Positions 51,950 through 60,717 of a stretch of DNA of 64,000 nucleotides are shown here, one piece after another. Both the position numbers and the translations under genes were made by a program. A model generated the notes under the pieces. The model saw nothing but the letters and a program-made list of their open reading frames with translations. It was not told the origin of the DNA and ran no database searches. Position 1 is the stretch's first letter; the number at the start of each line of letters is the position of its first letter. The stretch comes from Flavobacterium piscis (GTDB lineage Bacteria > Bacteroidota > Bacteroidia > Flavobacteriales > Flavobacteriaceae): positions 310,001-374,000 of the forward strand of contig NZ_LVEN01000046.1 in assembly GCF_001686925.1 (NCBI RefSeq). The letters run 5' to 3'.

Positions 51950-52348
51950 ATGGCAATGCATCATTATCTCCGCCTCTCTTTTATTCTACTTTTTGTAATA
52001 ACATCCTGCTTTTGTATCTACTTCATAATTAAAAAAAGAAGAAACAGAAAAGGGCCTAAACTACTTTCAGAAGAAAAATACAATTCGTTTATTACCGATG
52101 GAATGACCGAAATATCAATCTCTAATGATCATTTTTTTAATATTTGGCCTTACGTGAGTGAATTGAAAGCAGCTGAAATTTTATCGAAAAAAATTAAAGA
52201 ATCTGATTTGATTCATAAAGTTTACAGAAATTCAACCCAAGATTTTGAACACATTTTACTCGCTACTGAAAAAGAAAATCATTTTGTAAAAGTGGTAGTT
52301 GATAGAAACAAAAAGAAAGCAATGGGCTATCTTTTTCTTGATTTATGA
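51950..52348 (+). CDS. Hypothetical membrane-anchored protein
   Basis: The 132-residue protein has one hydrophobic helix (about 8-27, LSFILLFVITSCFCIYFII) followed by a basic stretch KKRRNRKG. The remainder is a soluble domain (about 40-132) with mixed alpha/beta pattern ending VKVVVDRNKKKAMGYLFLDL. The cysteine in TSCFC could also be read as a lipobox, but the basic residues follow the helix, so an inner-membrane anchor with cytoplasmic domain is more likely. The function is unknown. Confidence 0.65.
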   Translation: MAMHHYLRLSFILLFVITSCFCIYFIIKKRRNRKGPKLLSEEKYNSFITDGMTEISISNDHFFNIWPYVSELKAAEILSKKIKESDLIHKVYRNSTQDFEHILLATEKENHFVKVVVDRNKKKAMGYLFLDL

Positions 52349-52362
52349 GAAATTAAATTCCA

Positions 52363-52413
52363 TAAAAAAAATTCCAAATCCCAATTGTAAAAGTTGGAAT
52401 TTGGAATTTTTTT
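52363..52413. terminator. Terminator-like hairpin of the CCAAATTCCAA repeat type (third copy)
   Basis: AAAAAAATTCCAAATCCCAA pairs with TTGGAATTTGGAATTTTTTT, one mismatch, giving T-runs in both directions. It can stop the hypothetical gene on the left and the convergent glycosyltransferase gene on the right. Confidence 0.75.
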
Positions 52414-52428
52414 TATTGGAATTTTCTA

Positions 52429-53475
52429 CTACAACTGTGACTGAATACTGAAAACTACTTTCTCTGGAGAAATACTTCTCATCGCATCTTCGTAACCCTC
52501 AACTATTTTATTTCCATAGACAGAAGTTGGTAATTTTGGATATTGATTTCTATCAGATGTTAAGGAGTTTTCTAACGTTTGATTGAATGGCAAAAATCCT
52601 GCGTAAGGATGTGTGGCGCCCCAAAGCGTAACCACTTTTACGCCTAACATTGCTGCGATATGCGCATTTCCAGAATCCATAGAAAGCATTACATCCAGAT
52701 TACTTATTAATTGTAATTCTTGCTGGAATTTTATTTTTCCGGCCATATTGATTACATTTTCATAAGGTTGAGAAAGTGAATCCAGAATTTCAATTTCTTT
52801 CTTGCCTCCTCCAAAAAGTAATATTTTATTATTTTTATTTTCTGCTAGTTTTGCAATAACTTCCTGCATTAAATCCTGCGGATAAACCTTAGAATCGTAT
52901 TGTGCAAAAGGTGCAATACCAATTAAGTTTTGGTGTTGATTGCCAATAATTTCTACTATATCTGAACTTAATTTTGCCTTTTCAGGGAAGGTTGGATTTG
53001 ATAAATCTAAAGGAAAACCAAGTTCTTCGAACACTTTTGCGTGTCTTTCGAACATTGTTGGCAATTGTTTGAAAATTTTGTTGTCGGCTCGGGTTAATTC
53101 CTTTTTGCCTTCTCTGCCTTTATCAACCGTTGCTCTTTTTTTTCCGCTTAAAGCGAAAAGTAAACTCACGATTTTAGATCTTAAAACATTATGGAGATCC
53201 GCAAAAGCATCAATTTTTAGTTTTTTGACATCGCGATATAATCTCAAGAGTCCTGAAAAACCTTTATGACGTTCTTTTTCATCAAAAGCAAAAAAGTCAA
53301 GATTTGGAATTCCGTCAAAAAATGGCTTAAAAAACGGACGTGAAATTACGGTCACTTTTACCTCTGGATACTGTTTTACAAAGGCACGTAAAACAGGAAC
53401 CGTCATGGCGACATCTCCCATTGCGGAAAGTCTCATGACGGCTATATGCTTAATTTTATTGGACAATTTTGCCAA
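52429..53475 (-). CDS. Glycosyltransferase family 9 (heptosyltransferase-like)
   Basis: The 348-residue protein has the GT9 pattern: IAVMRLSAMGDVAMTVPVLRAF at the start, then DVMLSMDSGNAHIAAMLGVKVVTLWG in the nucleotide-sugar domain. GT9 enzymes usually add heptose or a related sugar to the lipopolysaccharide core. It starts right after the DUF4254 stop, so the two are one transcript. Confidence 0.9.
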   Translation of the reverse strand: MAKLSNKIKHIAVMRLSAMGDVAMTVPVLRAFVKQYPEVKVTVISRPFFKPFFDGIPNLDFFAFDEKERHKGFSGLLRLYRDVKKLKIDAFADLHNVLRSKIVSLLFALSGKKRATVDKGREGKKELTRADNKIFKQLPTMFERHAKVFEELGFPLDLSNPTFPEKAKLSSDIVEIIGNQHQNLIGIAPFAQYDSKVYPQDLMQEVIAKLAENKNNKILLFGGGKKEIEILDSLSQPYENVINMAGKIKFQQELQLISNLDVMLSMDSGNAHIAAMLGVKVVTLWGATHPYAGFLPFNQTLENSLTSDRNQYPKLPTSVYGNKIVEGYEDAMRSISPEKVVFSIQSQL

Positions 53476-54081
53476 TTATTTCTTATTTTGGTATAAAACA
53501 GGATTCAATTCATCGTCATTGTACATTTTCATTTGTTTGTACACTTTCATGAATTTATCTCCATTTTCGATATCAGCAAGCAAATCATCAATTGCTGTTG
53601 ATAAGTCGCTTCTTTGTTCTAAAAGGATGTTTAATTTTTCCTGACATTTATCTCTGTGCTCTTGCGAAGCCTCTGCACGAGTCGCTTCTTCCTGCATGTG
53701 ATAAATTTTTAAGGCCAGGATAGACAATCTGTCAAAAGCCCATGCAGGACTTTCAGAATTGATTTTTGCTCCGTCTTTTGCTTTTACATCGCTGTATTTT
53801 TGCAAAAAGTAGCTATCGATATATTCTACCATATCAGTACGCTCCTGATTAGAGGCATCGATTCTTCTTTTTAAAGTAAGCGCTGCTACCGGATCAATTT
53901 GCGGATCACGAATTATATCTTCAAAATGCCATTGAACAGTGTCAATCCAGTTTTTTAGATATAATAAATGTTCGAATTTATCCTTCGGATAAGGATTATT
54001 TATAGGTTGATCTACATTATCAAACTGGTGATAATCTTTGATGCTTTGTTCGAAAACTGAATAGGCTAATTTTGAAAACAT
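53476..54081 (-). CDS. DUF4254 domain protein
   Basis: From ATG 54081 the product is 201 residues and begins MFSKLAYSVFEQSIKDYHQFD; the longer frame to 54204 overlaps the divergent upp start and the promoter. The family pattern includes FEHLLYLKNWIDTVQWHFEDIIRDP and RIDASNQERTDMVEYID, with a helical C-terminus. It is soluble. DUF4254 genes often sit beside GT9 genes, as here, so a role in surface-sugar synthesis is inferred from context. Confidence 0.82.
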   Translation of the reverse strand: MFSKLAYSVFEQSIKDYHQFDNVDQPINNPYPKDKFEHLLYLKNWIDTVQWHFEDIIRDPQIDPVAALTLKRRIDASNQERTDMVEYIDSYFLQKYSDVKAKDGAKINSESPAWAFDRLSILALKIYHMQEEATRAEASQEHRDKCQEKLNILLEQRSDLSTAIDDLLADIENGDKFMKVYKQMKMYNDDELNPVLYQNKK

Positions 54082-54101
54082 GTGTTTATTTGTTAGAGTT
54101 A

Positions 54102-54109
54102 CAAAGATA
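54102..54109 (-). promoter_or_regulatory. Bacteroidota -7 promoter box TATCTTTG for the DUF4254-GT9 genes
   Basis: The minus strand reads TATCTTTG, 20 bases before ATG 54081. It supports that start over the longer frame. Confidence 0.55.
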
Positions 54110-54192
54110 CTTTTTATACTTTTATCGTGCGAATAAAACGATGAATTTTTCGTTATCGTACTGTAAACCATTGATAATTCTAAATTTTTATT

Positions 54193-54846
54193 ATGAAAAT
54201 CCATTATATTTCTGAAAATAATAGCGTATTAAATCATTTTTTAGGTCAAATCAGAAACATAAACGTTCAGAACGACAGTATGCGTTTTAGAAGAAATATT
54301 GAGCGAATTGGCGAAATTATGGCTTATGAACTGAGCAAAGATTTATCGTATAAAGAGGTTGAAATTGAGACTCCGCTTGGCATTAAAAAAACAACCGAAA
54401 TAGAAAGTGATCTGGTTTTATGTTCTATTCTTAGAGCCGGTTTACCACTTCATAATGGTTTTTTAAACTATTTTGACCATGCTGAAAACAGCTTTGTTTC
54501 GGCTTGCAGGTACCATCCTAATAATGATCATGAATTCGAAATTCGGGTTGAATATCAGGCTGTTTCTAACATTAATGATAAAACGGTTTTATTGCTTGAC
54601 CCAATGTTGGCAACAGGTCAGTCTATTGTGGCGGTGCATGAAAAACTAATTCAGAATGCGACTCCAAAAGAAATTCATATTGTGGTGGTTATCGCCGCTC
54701 CTGAAGGAATTGCTTTTCTTGAAAAAAGCTTACCTGAAAACTGCCATTTGTGGGTGGCTGCTCTCGACGAGAAATTGAACGATAAAAATTACATTATTCC
54801 GGGCCTTGGAGACGCGGGTGATCTTGCTTACGGAAGTAAATTATAG
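54193..54846 (+). CDS. upp: Uracil phosphoribosyltransferase
   Basis: The 217-residue protein has the type I phosphoribosyltransferase motif LLLDPMLATGQSIVAVHE and ends with GLGDAGDLAYGSKL, the uracil-binding C-terminal motif. CSILRAGLPLHNG is the PRPP-region signature. It salvages uracil to UMP. It is divergent from the DUF4254 gene and overlaps the convergent DUF6427-like gene by six bases. Confidence 0.95.
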   Translation: MKIHYISENNSVLNHFLGQIRNINVQNDSMRFRRNIERIGEIMAYELSKDLSYKEVEIETPLGIKKTTEIESDLVLCSILRAGLPLHNGFLNYFDHAENSFVSACRYHPNNDHEFEIRVEYQAVSNINDKTVLLLDPMLATGQSIVAVHEKLIQNATPKEIHIVVVIAAPEGIAFLEKSLPENCHLWVAALDEKLNDKNYIIPGLGDAGDLAYGSKL

Positions 54847-55770
54847 TTGAGAGAAATACGTAAATAAACTACACGCAATAAGTACATAAAAAACAATTTC
54901 GTTGTTGAGTTTTTGCTGCATATATTCTACGTGACTTGCCGCCATAATGGTCAATGGAGCAATACTTAATAACAGTAAATCATTGCTTTTATCCGGTGAA
55001 ATAATATAAACAAGGGCTGCAATAAAAAAACAGGCTACTATTTTTTTGTAAGATGAATGTACAATTTGTGGTCTGTTTGACAAAGTCATCAACATTGATG
55101 TGACAAAAAATAAGGCAACTGCAACATATATTGAAAGTGCTCCATTCTCGTAATTACTCTTGAAATAAGTAATATTAAAATCGATTACAGCACGTTTCTG
55201 AAAAAACTCTATTATGTTAATATGGAAGATTAAGGAGATCAATAAAAAAATTATTGATACTGCCAAAAGCGCAATAAAAGGTAAAATCCAGTTTCGATAA
55301 TCTCTCGAGGCATGAAAAACAATCGATATAAATACCAAAATTAGGAAAAGAACACACCAAAATTGAAATAAAGCAGCTATTAAAATCCAAAAAGAAGCAT
55401 CGAATATTTTTTCTTTTGAAGCTTTTAATGACTGTAACGAAATTAATCTTCGAAGCGCTAAGAGAATAAAAAAGTTAGCATATATGACATTGGCATTATT
55501 AAAAATCGTGGGAAAGAATAATATAAACAATAAATAGAAAAGTATCGCGTAACCATTGTCTTTACTGAGTCCGTTCTTTTTTACGATAAAATTAACCAGG
55601 AAAAAAGAGGCTAAAATAAAGAGTAGTAAACTTACTTTTTGAAACGCCAAAAAATAAGAACTCACCCATGATGGATCTTTAATTTGAAAAATAAAAAAGA
55701 AAACCAGTATTAAAATTACGACCAATGAATAATTTAATGGCGTAGATTTTTTAAAAACACTTGTTATCAT
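54841..55770 (-). CDS. Multi-pass membrane protein (DUF6427-like)
   Basis: The 309-residue product has about nine hydrophobic helices and few charged loops (for example SLQSLKASKEKIFD and SSYKKIVACF). The layout is that of the DUF6427 family described next to upp and purD in Flavobacteria; the family name is from memory. No catalytic motif is visible. It resembles O-antigen-ligase-like or GT-C membrane proteins in hydropathy only. It is convergent with upp. Confidence 0.7.
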   Translation of the reverse strand: MITSVFKKSTPLNYSLVVILILVFFFIFQIKDPSWVSSYFLAFQKVSLLLFILASFFLVNFIVKKNGLSKDNGYAILFYLLFILFFPTIFNNANVIYANFFILLALRRLISLQSLKASKEKIFDASFWILIAALFQFWCVLFLILVFISIVFHASRDYRNWILPFIALLAVSIIFLLISLIFHINIIEFFQKRAVIDFNITYFKSNYENGALSIYVAVALFFVTSMLMTLSNRPQIVHSSYKKIVACFFIAALVYIISPDKSNDLLLLSIAPLTIMAASHVEYMQQKLNNEIVFYVLIACSLFTYFSQL

Positions 55771-55911
55771 AAGGATATTTTATACTTTTGTGATTGTAAA
55801 TATAATACTTGTTTAAAAAGGAAAACCCAACAAGTTGAAAAAAGATTCTATTATTTGAATTTTAACTTCAATGCGTTACACAACAATAAATAACATATAA
55901 TTTTATAAATT

Positions 55912-56142
55912 ATGACAGCTTTTTTCGAAGGAATACAATACTTATTCGTTAACATTTTATTTGCTCCACTTGACTTTTTACGTCACCTAGAACTTGTTAC
56001 TTGGTTTGGTGCTAATACTATTAACTGGATTTTTATGATCATCTGCGCATGCGCAATCGTTTACTGGATTAAACAATTACGCATTTTTGATGACGCCGGA
56101 ACAGAAAATCAAGATACTACAGCTCACTCTTTTTTAAAGTAA
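55912..56142 (+). CDS. Small membrane protein (DUF6341-like)
   Basis: The 76-residue protein has two hydrophobic helices (about 8-25 and 33-53) and a short polar tail. It is convergent with purD and overlaps it by nine bases. I associate it with the DUF6341 family of Flavobacteria by its pattern MTAFFEGIQYLFVN and its neighbours. The function is unknown. Confidence 0.7.
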   Translation: MTAFFEGIQYLFVNILFAPLDFLRHLELVTWFGANTINWIFMIICACAIVYWIKQLRIFDDAGTENQDTTAHSFLK

Positions 56143-57408
56143 GTCGAAGCCAATATCTTTTCTAAAATACATCTTATCAAAATTTAGTTTATCTATATTT
56201 TGGTAAGATTTTTTTATGGCCTGTTGAAAATCGTCTCCGTAAGATGTTACAGTCAATACACGTCCTCCATTACTAACGACATTTTCGCCATCTAATTTTG
56301 TACCTGCGTGAAAAACTATAGAATCTGTAATATTTTCTAATCCCGTAATTACTTTTCCTTTTTCAAAATCTTCAGGATATCCACCGGAAACTACCATAAT
56401 TGTAGTCGCACTTCTTGGATCAACTTCTAATTCGAAAGTATCTAATTTTTGATCTGCAACAGACTGAAACAATGCTACTAAATCAGATTTTAATCTTGGA
56501 ACCACAACTTCAGTTTCAGGATCACCCATTCTCACGTTGTATTCAATAACAATTGGTTCGTTTTTTACATTGATTAAACCAATAAATACAAAGCCTTTAT
56601 ATTCGATTCCATCTTTTTGGAAACCTTCAATTGTTGGTTTAACGATACGGGTTTCGATTTTTTCCATCAAAACAGCATCAACATAAGGAACTGGAGAAAC
56701 TGCTCCCATTCCGCCTGTATTTAATCCTGTATCGCCTTCGCCAATACGTTTGTAATCTTTTGCTGTTGGAAGAATTTTATAGCTTTTTCCATCTGTCAGA
56801 ACAAAACAGCTTAACTCGATTCCGTCCAGGAATTCTTCGATCACTACTTTTGAACTTGCTGCTCCAAATTTTTCGTGAACCAACATGTTTCTTAATTCTG
56901 TTTTTGCTTCTTCAAGATCCTGAATAATCAAAACTCCTTTTCCTGCAGCTAAACCATCTGCTTTTAAAACGTACGGAGGTTGTAATGTTTCTAAGAATGC
57001 ACATCCTTTTTCTACAGTTTCGGCAGTAAAACTATCATAAGCTGCTGTTGGAATGTTGTGTTTCATCAGGAATTCTTTAGCAAACTCTTTGCTTCCTTCA
57101 AGTTGAGCTCCTAATTTTGATGGTCCGATAACCGGAATATGCTGTAAACTTTCATCGTTTTTAAAATAATCGTAAATCCCTTTTACCAAAGGATCTTCCG
57201 GCCCTACGACCACCATTTTTACATTTTCCTGAATTACGAATGCTTTTATGGCATCAAAATCTGTTGGAGACATTGCCACGTTTGTAGCAATTGCAGCCGT
57301 TCCCGCATTTCCCGGTGCAACAAAAAGTTTTTCGCAAAGCGGACTCTGAATCATTTTCCACGCAAAAGCATGTTCTCTTCCGCCTGATCCCAATAGTAAA
57401 ATTGTCAT
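56134..57408 (-). CDS. purD: Phosphoribosylamine-glycine ligase
   Basis: The 424-residue GARS enzyme has the ATP-grasp fold: LLLGSGGREHAFAWK at the N-terminus, PPYVLKADGLAAGKGV in the ATP lid, and EYNVRMGDPETEVVVPRL at the metal site. It joins glycine to phosphoribosylamine in the second step of purine synthesis. A TATTTTTG promoter box lies 24 bases upstream of its start. Confidence 0.97.
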   Translation of the reverse strand: MTILLLGSGGREHAFAWKMIQSPLCEKLFVAPGNAGTAAIATNVAMSPTDFDAIKAFVIQENVKMVVVGPEDPLVKGIYDYFKNDESLQHIPVIGPSKLGAQLEGSKEFAKEFLMKHNIPTAAYDSFTAETVEKGCAFLETLQPPYVLKADGLAAGKGVLIIQDLEEAKTELRNMLVHEKFGAASSKVVIEEFLDGIELSCFVLTDGKSYKILPTAKDYKRIGEGDTGLNTGGMGAVSPVPYVDAVLMEKIETRIVKPTIEGFQKDGIEYKGFVFIGLINVKNEPIVIEYNVRMGDPETEVVVPRLKSDLVALFQSVADQKLDTFELEVDPRSATTIMVVSGGYPEDFEKGKVITGLENITDSIVFHAGTKLDGENVVSNGGRVLTVTSYGDDFQQAIKKSYQNIDKLNFDKMYFRKDIGFDLL

Positions 57409-57432
57409 GTGTAGTTGTATTTAGTTGTGGTG

Positions 57433-57440
57433 CAAAAATA
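57433..57440 (-). promoter_or_regulatory. Bacteroidota -7 promoter box TATTTTTG for purD
   Basis: The minus strand reads TATTTTTG 24 bases before the purD ATG. Confidence 0.5.
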
Positions 57441-57540
57441 ATTGCTTTTGTACGTAAAAAATAATTAAATCTTAAAAAGTTGTTGATTCTTCTCTGTTAG
57501 TAATTTGATAATATTATTTTTGATGAAAATTCAGTCCCAA

Positions 57541-58851
57541 ATGATTTCTATTTTTGATATTTCGCTTCAACTAAATGGTTTTCCTATAAAGAAAGCCAAA
57601 GCTGAAATGGATAAAATCGTGAATTTATCTCAAGAGGAATATGCTGTTTTTCTTCAAAATAAAAAAGAAGAAATTGTTGATTTTCATCTTCAAAACAATT
57701 CATTTTATCAACAATTAGTAGGGAATAAAACGGATTTGAAATGGGAAGACTTACCTATTCTGAACAAACAAAATCTACAAAAACCTCTTGACGAAAGACT
57801 GTCAAAAGGCTACTCGCGAAAAAATATTTACCTCAACAAAACATCCGGAGCCAGCGGAACTCCGTTTGTTTTTGCTAAAGATAAGTATTGTCACGCTTTA
57901 ACCTGGAGATCTATTTTTATGCGTTTTGGCTGGTACAAAATCGATTTTAATCGTTCATATCAGGCTCGTTTTTATGGCATTCCGATGGATTTTATTGGAT
58001 ACAAAAAAGAACGATTTAAAGATTTTTTAACGCATCGTTTTCGTTTTCCGGTTTTCGATTTATCTGATGAAATTCTGGAGCAATTCTTTCGAAAATTTAA
58101 AACTAAAAAATTCGATTATATCAACGGTTATACGAGTTCGATTGTTTTATTTGCTAAATATTTAGAACAAAAGAATATTATTTTAAATGAAATTTGTCCG
58201 ACTTTAAAAGCTTGTTTTGTGACATCTGAAATGCTTTTTGAATCGGATAAAAAACTGTTGGAAAAGCAATTCGGAGTTCCGGTTATCAATGAATACGGCG
58301 CTTCGGAACTAGATTTGATAGCTTTTGAAAATCCAAACGGAGAATGGCAAGTCAATGCTGAAACGTTATTCGTCGAAATATTAGATGAGAATAATAATGT
58401 TCTCCCTTACGGGGAAGAAGGCCGGATTGTGATTACTTCTCTTTTTAATAAAGCGCACCCTTTTATAAGATATGAAATTGGCGATATTGGTATTTTAGAC
58501 GAAAAAAGTTCTCCTCAAAAGCCAATCTTAAAAAAACTAATTGGCAGAACTAATGATATTGCAATTCTCCCAAGCGGAAAAAAATCGCCTGGATTAACCT
58601 TTTATTACGTGACCAAAAGCATCGTTGAAGATGACGGAAATGTAAAGGAATTTATCATCAAACAAACGCAAATAGATTGCTTTGAAATTGAATATGTTTC
58701 AGATACAACATTAGATAAAGATCAAATTCAAAAAATAGAAAAGGCAATTACTTTATATCTTGAACCCAATTTAAACTTTACTTTTTCACAAAAAACAGTT
58801 TTGGAAAGAAGTAAAAGTGGAAAGCTAAAACAATTCAAGTCTTATTTATAA
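57541..58851 (+). CDS. PaaK/CapK-like adenylate-forming enzyme
   Basis: From ATG 57541 the product is 436 residues; ATG 57523 and TTG 57505 are also in frame, but TATTTTTG at 57515-57522 looks like the promoter, so the later start fits best. Motifs are YLNKTSGASGTPFVFAKD, NEYGASELDLIAFENP and HPFIRYEIGDIGIL, as in phenylacetate-CoA ligase and CapK. Such proteins near polysaccharide genes are thought to activate or attach acyl or amino-acid groups to sugars. It differs from the pigment ligase at 23271 and lacks its Cys pairs. Confidence 0.83.
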   Translation: MISIFDISLQLNGFPIKKAKAEMDKIVNLSQEEYAVFLQNKKEEIVDFHLQNNSFYQQLVGNKTDLKWEDLPILNKQNLQKPLDERLSKGYSRKNIYLNKTSGASGTPFVFAKDKYCHALTWRSIFMRFGWYKIDFNRSYQARFYGIPMDFIGYKKERFKDFLTHRFRFPVFDLSDEILEQFFRKFKTKKFDYINGYTSSIVLFAKYLEQKNIILNEICPTLKACFVTSEMLFESDKKLLEKQFGVPVINEYGASELDLIAFENPNGEWQVNAETLFVEILDENNNVLPYGEEGRIVITSLFNKAHPFIRYEIGDIGILDEKSSPQKPILKKLIGRTNDIAILPSGKKSPGLTFYYVTKSIVEDDGNVKEFIIKQTQIDCFEIEYVSDTTLDKDQIQKIEKAITLYLEPNLNFTFSQKTVLERSKSGKLKQFKSYL

Positions 58852-58893
58852 TATAAATAAAATCTTACATTTGTTTTTTTTAATTAAAAACTT

Positions 58894-59424
58894 ATGGACG
58901 ATCAATCTTTACTTTCTGAAGAAACTATTTCAGACAAAATATATTTTATACGTGGCCAAAAAGTGATGCTTGATACTGACTTAGCATCTCTTTACGAAGT
59001 AGAAACAAAGGTTTTAAAACAAGCTGTAAAACGAAATATATCAAGATTTCCTGAAGATTTCATGTTTGAACTTAATAAAATAGAATATGATTCTTTAAGG
59101 TCATAAATTGTGACCTTAAAGAAAGGACGAGGAGAACATCAAAAATATTTACCTTTTGCTTTTACAGAACATGGCATTTTAATGCTCTCAAGCATATTAA
59201 AAAGTGACAAAGCAATTCAAACCAATATTCAAATCATGCGAATTTTCATGAAAGTGAGACAAATGCTTTTGGATACAACTGAAATTAAAGTTGATATTCT
59301 GCAGATTCAGAAGAAGTTAGAAAACCATGATAAGAATATCGAATTGGTTTTTTCTTATTTAGATGAATTAACAGAGAAAAAAGAAGAAGAAAGCGAAAGA
59401 GTAAAAATTGGCTATAAAAAATAA
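58894..59424 (+). pseudogene. ORF6N-domain gene broken by an in-frame TAA
   Basis: Two open frames, 58894-59106 and 59110-59424, lie in the same reading frame and together form one normal ORF6N protein of about 176 residues. The first has IRGQKVMLDTDLASLYEVET and NISRFPEDFMFELNKIE; the second has KYLPFAFTEHGILMLSS. The family normally reads RSQIVTLK at the join; here Gln (CAA) is TAA at 59104-59106. One C-to-T change thus splits it. ORF6N is a DNA-binding domain related to KilA-N, often from phages. A restart at an internal codon or stop read-through cannot be excluded. Confidence 0.82.
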
Positions 59425-59500
59425 CAATTCTCTAAGGTCGAAGTTTGCGACCTTAAAAAATTAATGAATAATTGGAGGTCACAAATTGTGACCTCCAATT
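59093..59500. repeat. Three related palindromes inside and after the ORF6N gene
   Basis: P1 (59093-59121) is inside the gene over the stop site; P2 (59433-59455) and P3 (59470-59500) lie after it. They share AGGTC and GACCT arms. P3 is a perfect 15-bp palindrome around one base and contains TCACAAATTGTGACC, equal to the gene sequence before the nonsense change. P2 and P3 also still read as RSKFAT and RSQIVT, like the protein motif. The gap 59425-59628 has no other content. Confidence 0.75.
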
Positions 59501-59628
59501 CTAAACAGTTTTAAGATTTGCTTCAAAAAATCCATTAAACTTTGAAGAAAACATCTCAATCTCTCCAGATTCCAATTTAAACTTTACTTTTGCCAGAAGA
59601 AAGTTTTTAGACCGAATCCAATCTACTT

Positions 59629-60717
59629 ATGAAAATCACCATAATCGCGGGTGCGAGACCTAATTTTATAAAAATTGCCCCCATTATTAATGCTATAAAA
59701 AACAAGCAAAATCAAGGTTTTGATGTTTCATTTCGATTGGTTCACACAGGTCAGCATTATGATAAAAACCTCAGCGATACTTTTTTTGAAGAATTAAATA
59801 TTCCGAAGCCAAACGTAAATCTCGAAGTAAAAAGTGGTTCTCAGGCCGAACAAACTGCTGCGATCATGATTGCTTTTGAGAAAGAACTGATTCAAAATCC
59901 TTGTGATTTGGTTTTGGTTGTTGGCGATGTCAATTCGACTATGGCGTGTTCGATTGTGTCTAAAAAATGTAACACAAAAGTAGCGCATGTCGAAGCGGGA
60001 ATTCGTTCTGGCGACTTATCAATGCCGGAAGAAATCAATAGAATGCTGACGGATAGTATTACCGATTACTTTTTTACAACCTCAACTTCTGCCTCAGAAA
60101 ATTTATTAAAGCTAGGATCTGATCCTGATCACATTCACTTTGTGGGAAATGTGATGATCGATACTTTATACCAAAATTTAAATCGTATTGCTGCTCCTGA
60201 TTTTTGGGATGAACATCAATTAAACGAAAAAAATTATATTATTCTAACCTTACATCGTCCTGGAAATGTCGATGAAGTTTCTTCTTTGATCGAACTTCTG
60301 CACGGAATCGATACTTTAGTCGACAACAAAAAAATACTATTTCCGATTCATCCAAGAACTCAGGCAATTTTAGGCGAAAGCGAAATCAAATTCAAAAACA
60401 TCATTTTTGTTTCACCGCAAGGTTATTTAAATTTTATGTATTTGATCAAAAATAGTTTTGCGGTTATTACCGATAGCGGAGGAATATCCGAAGAAACAAC
60501 TGTTCTTGGAATTCCTTGTTTTACCATGCGAAATAATACCGAACGCCCTGAAACAGAAACCGTGGGGTCGAATACTATTGTGGGAACTTCTTTAGAAAAT
60601 TTACAAAAAGTATTTGGTGAGTTCCTGAAAAATGGCGCAAGAAAAAGTGGCATTCCGGAATTATGGGACGGAAAAGCATCTGAAAGAATTATTTCAATTT
60701 TATTGGATAAAAAATAA
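59629..60717 (+). CDS. wecB: UDP-N-acetylglucosamine 2-epimerase (WecB-like)
   Basis: The 362-residue enzyme begins MKITIIAGARPNFIKIAPI, the family signature, followed by VHTGQHYDKNLSDTFFEEL and a core with VEAGIRSGDLSMPEEINRM. It converts UDP-GlcNAc to UDP-ManNAc for surface glycans. The stop shares a base with the ATG of the next gene. It is non-hydrolysing by motif; a hydrolysing form is not suggested. Confidence 0.93.
   Translation: MKITIIAGARPNFIKIAPIINAIKNKQNQGFDVSFRLVHTGQHYDKNLSDTFFEELNIPKPNVNLEVKSGSQAEQTAAIMIAFEKELIQNPCDLVLVVGDVNSTMACSIVSKKCNTKVAHVEAGIRSGDLSMPEEINRMLTDSITDYFFTTSTSASENLLKLGSDPDHIHFVGNVMIDTLYQNLNRIAAPDFWDEHQLNEKNYIILTLHRPGNVDEVSSLIELLHGIDTLVDNKKILFPIHPRTQAILGESEIKFKNIIFVSPQGYLNFMYLIKNSFAVITDSGGISEETTVLGIPCFTMRNNTERPETETVGSNTIVGTSLENLQKVFGEFLKNGARKSGIPELWDGKASERIISILLDKK

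Noticed and set aside
54082..54204. N-terminal extension of the DUF4254 protein
   Set aside because: It overlaps the TATCTTTG promoter box and the upp start on the other strand; ATG 54081 fits the family.
59110..59424. Second half of the ORF6N gene as an independent gene
   Set aside because: It is in the same frame as the first half, starts at a TTG/GTG-type codon inside a conserved domain, and is separated by a single stop. One broken gene explains both.
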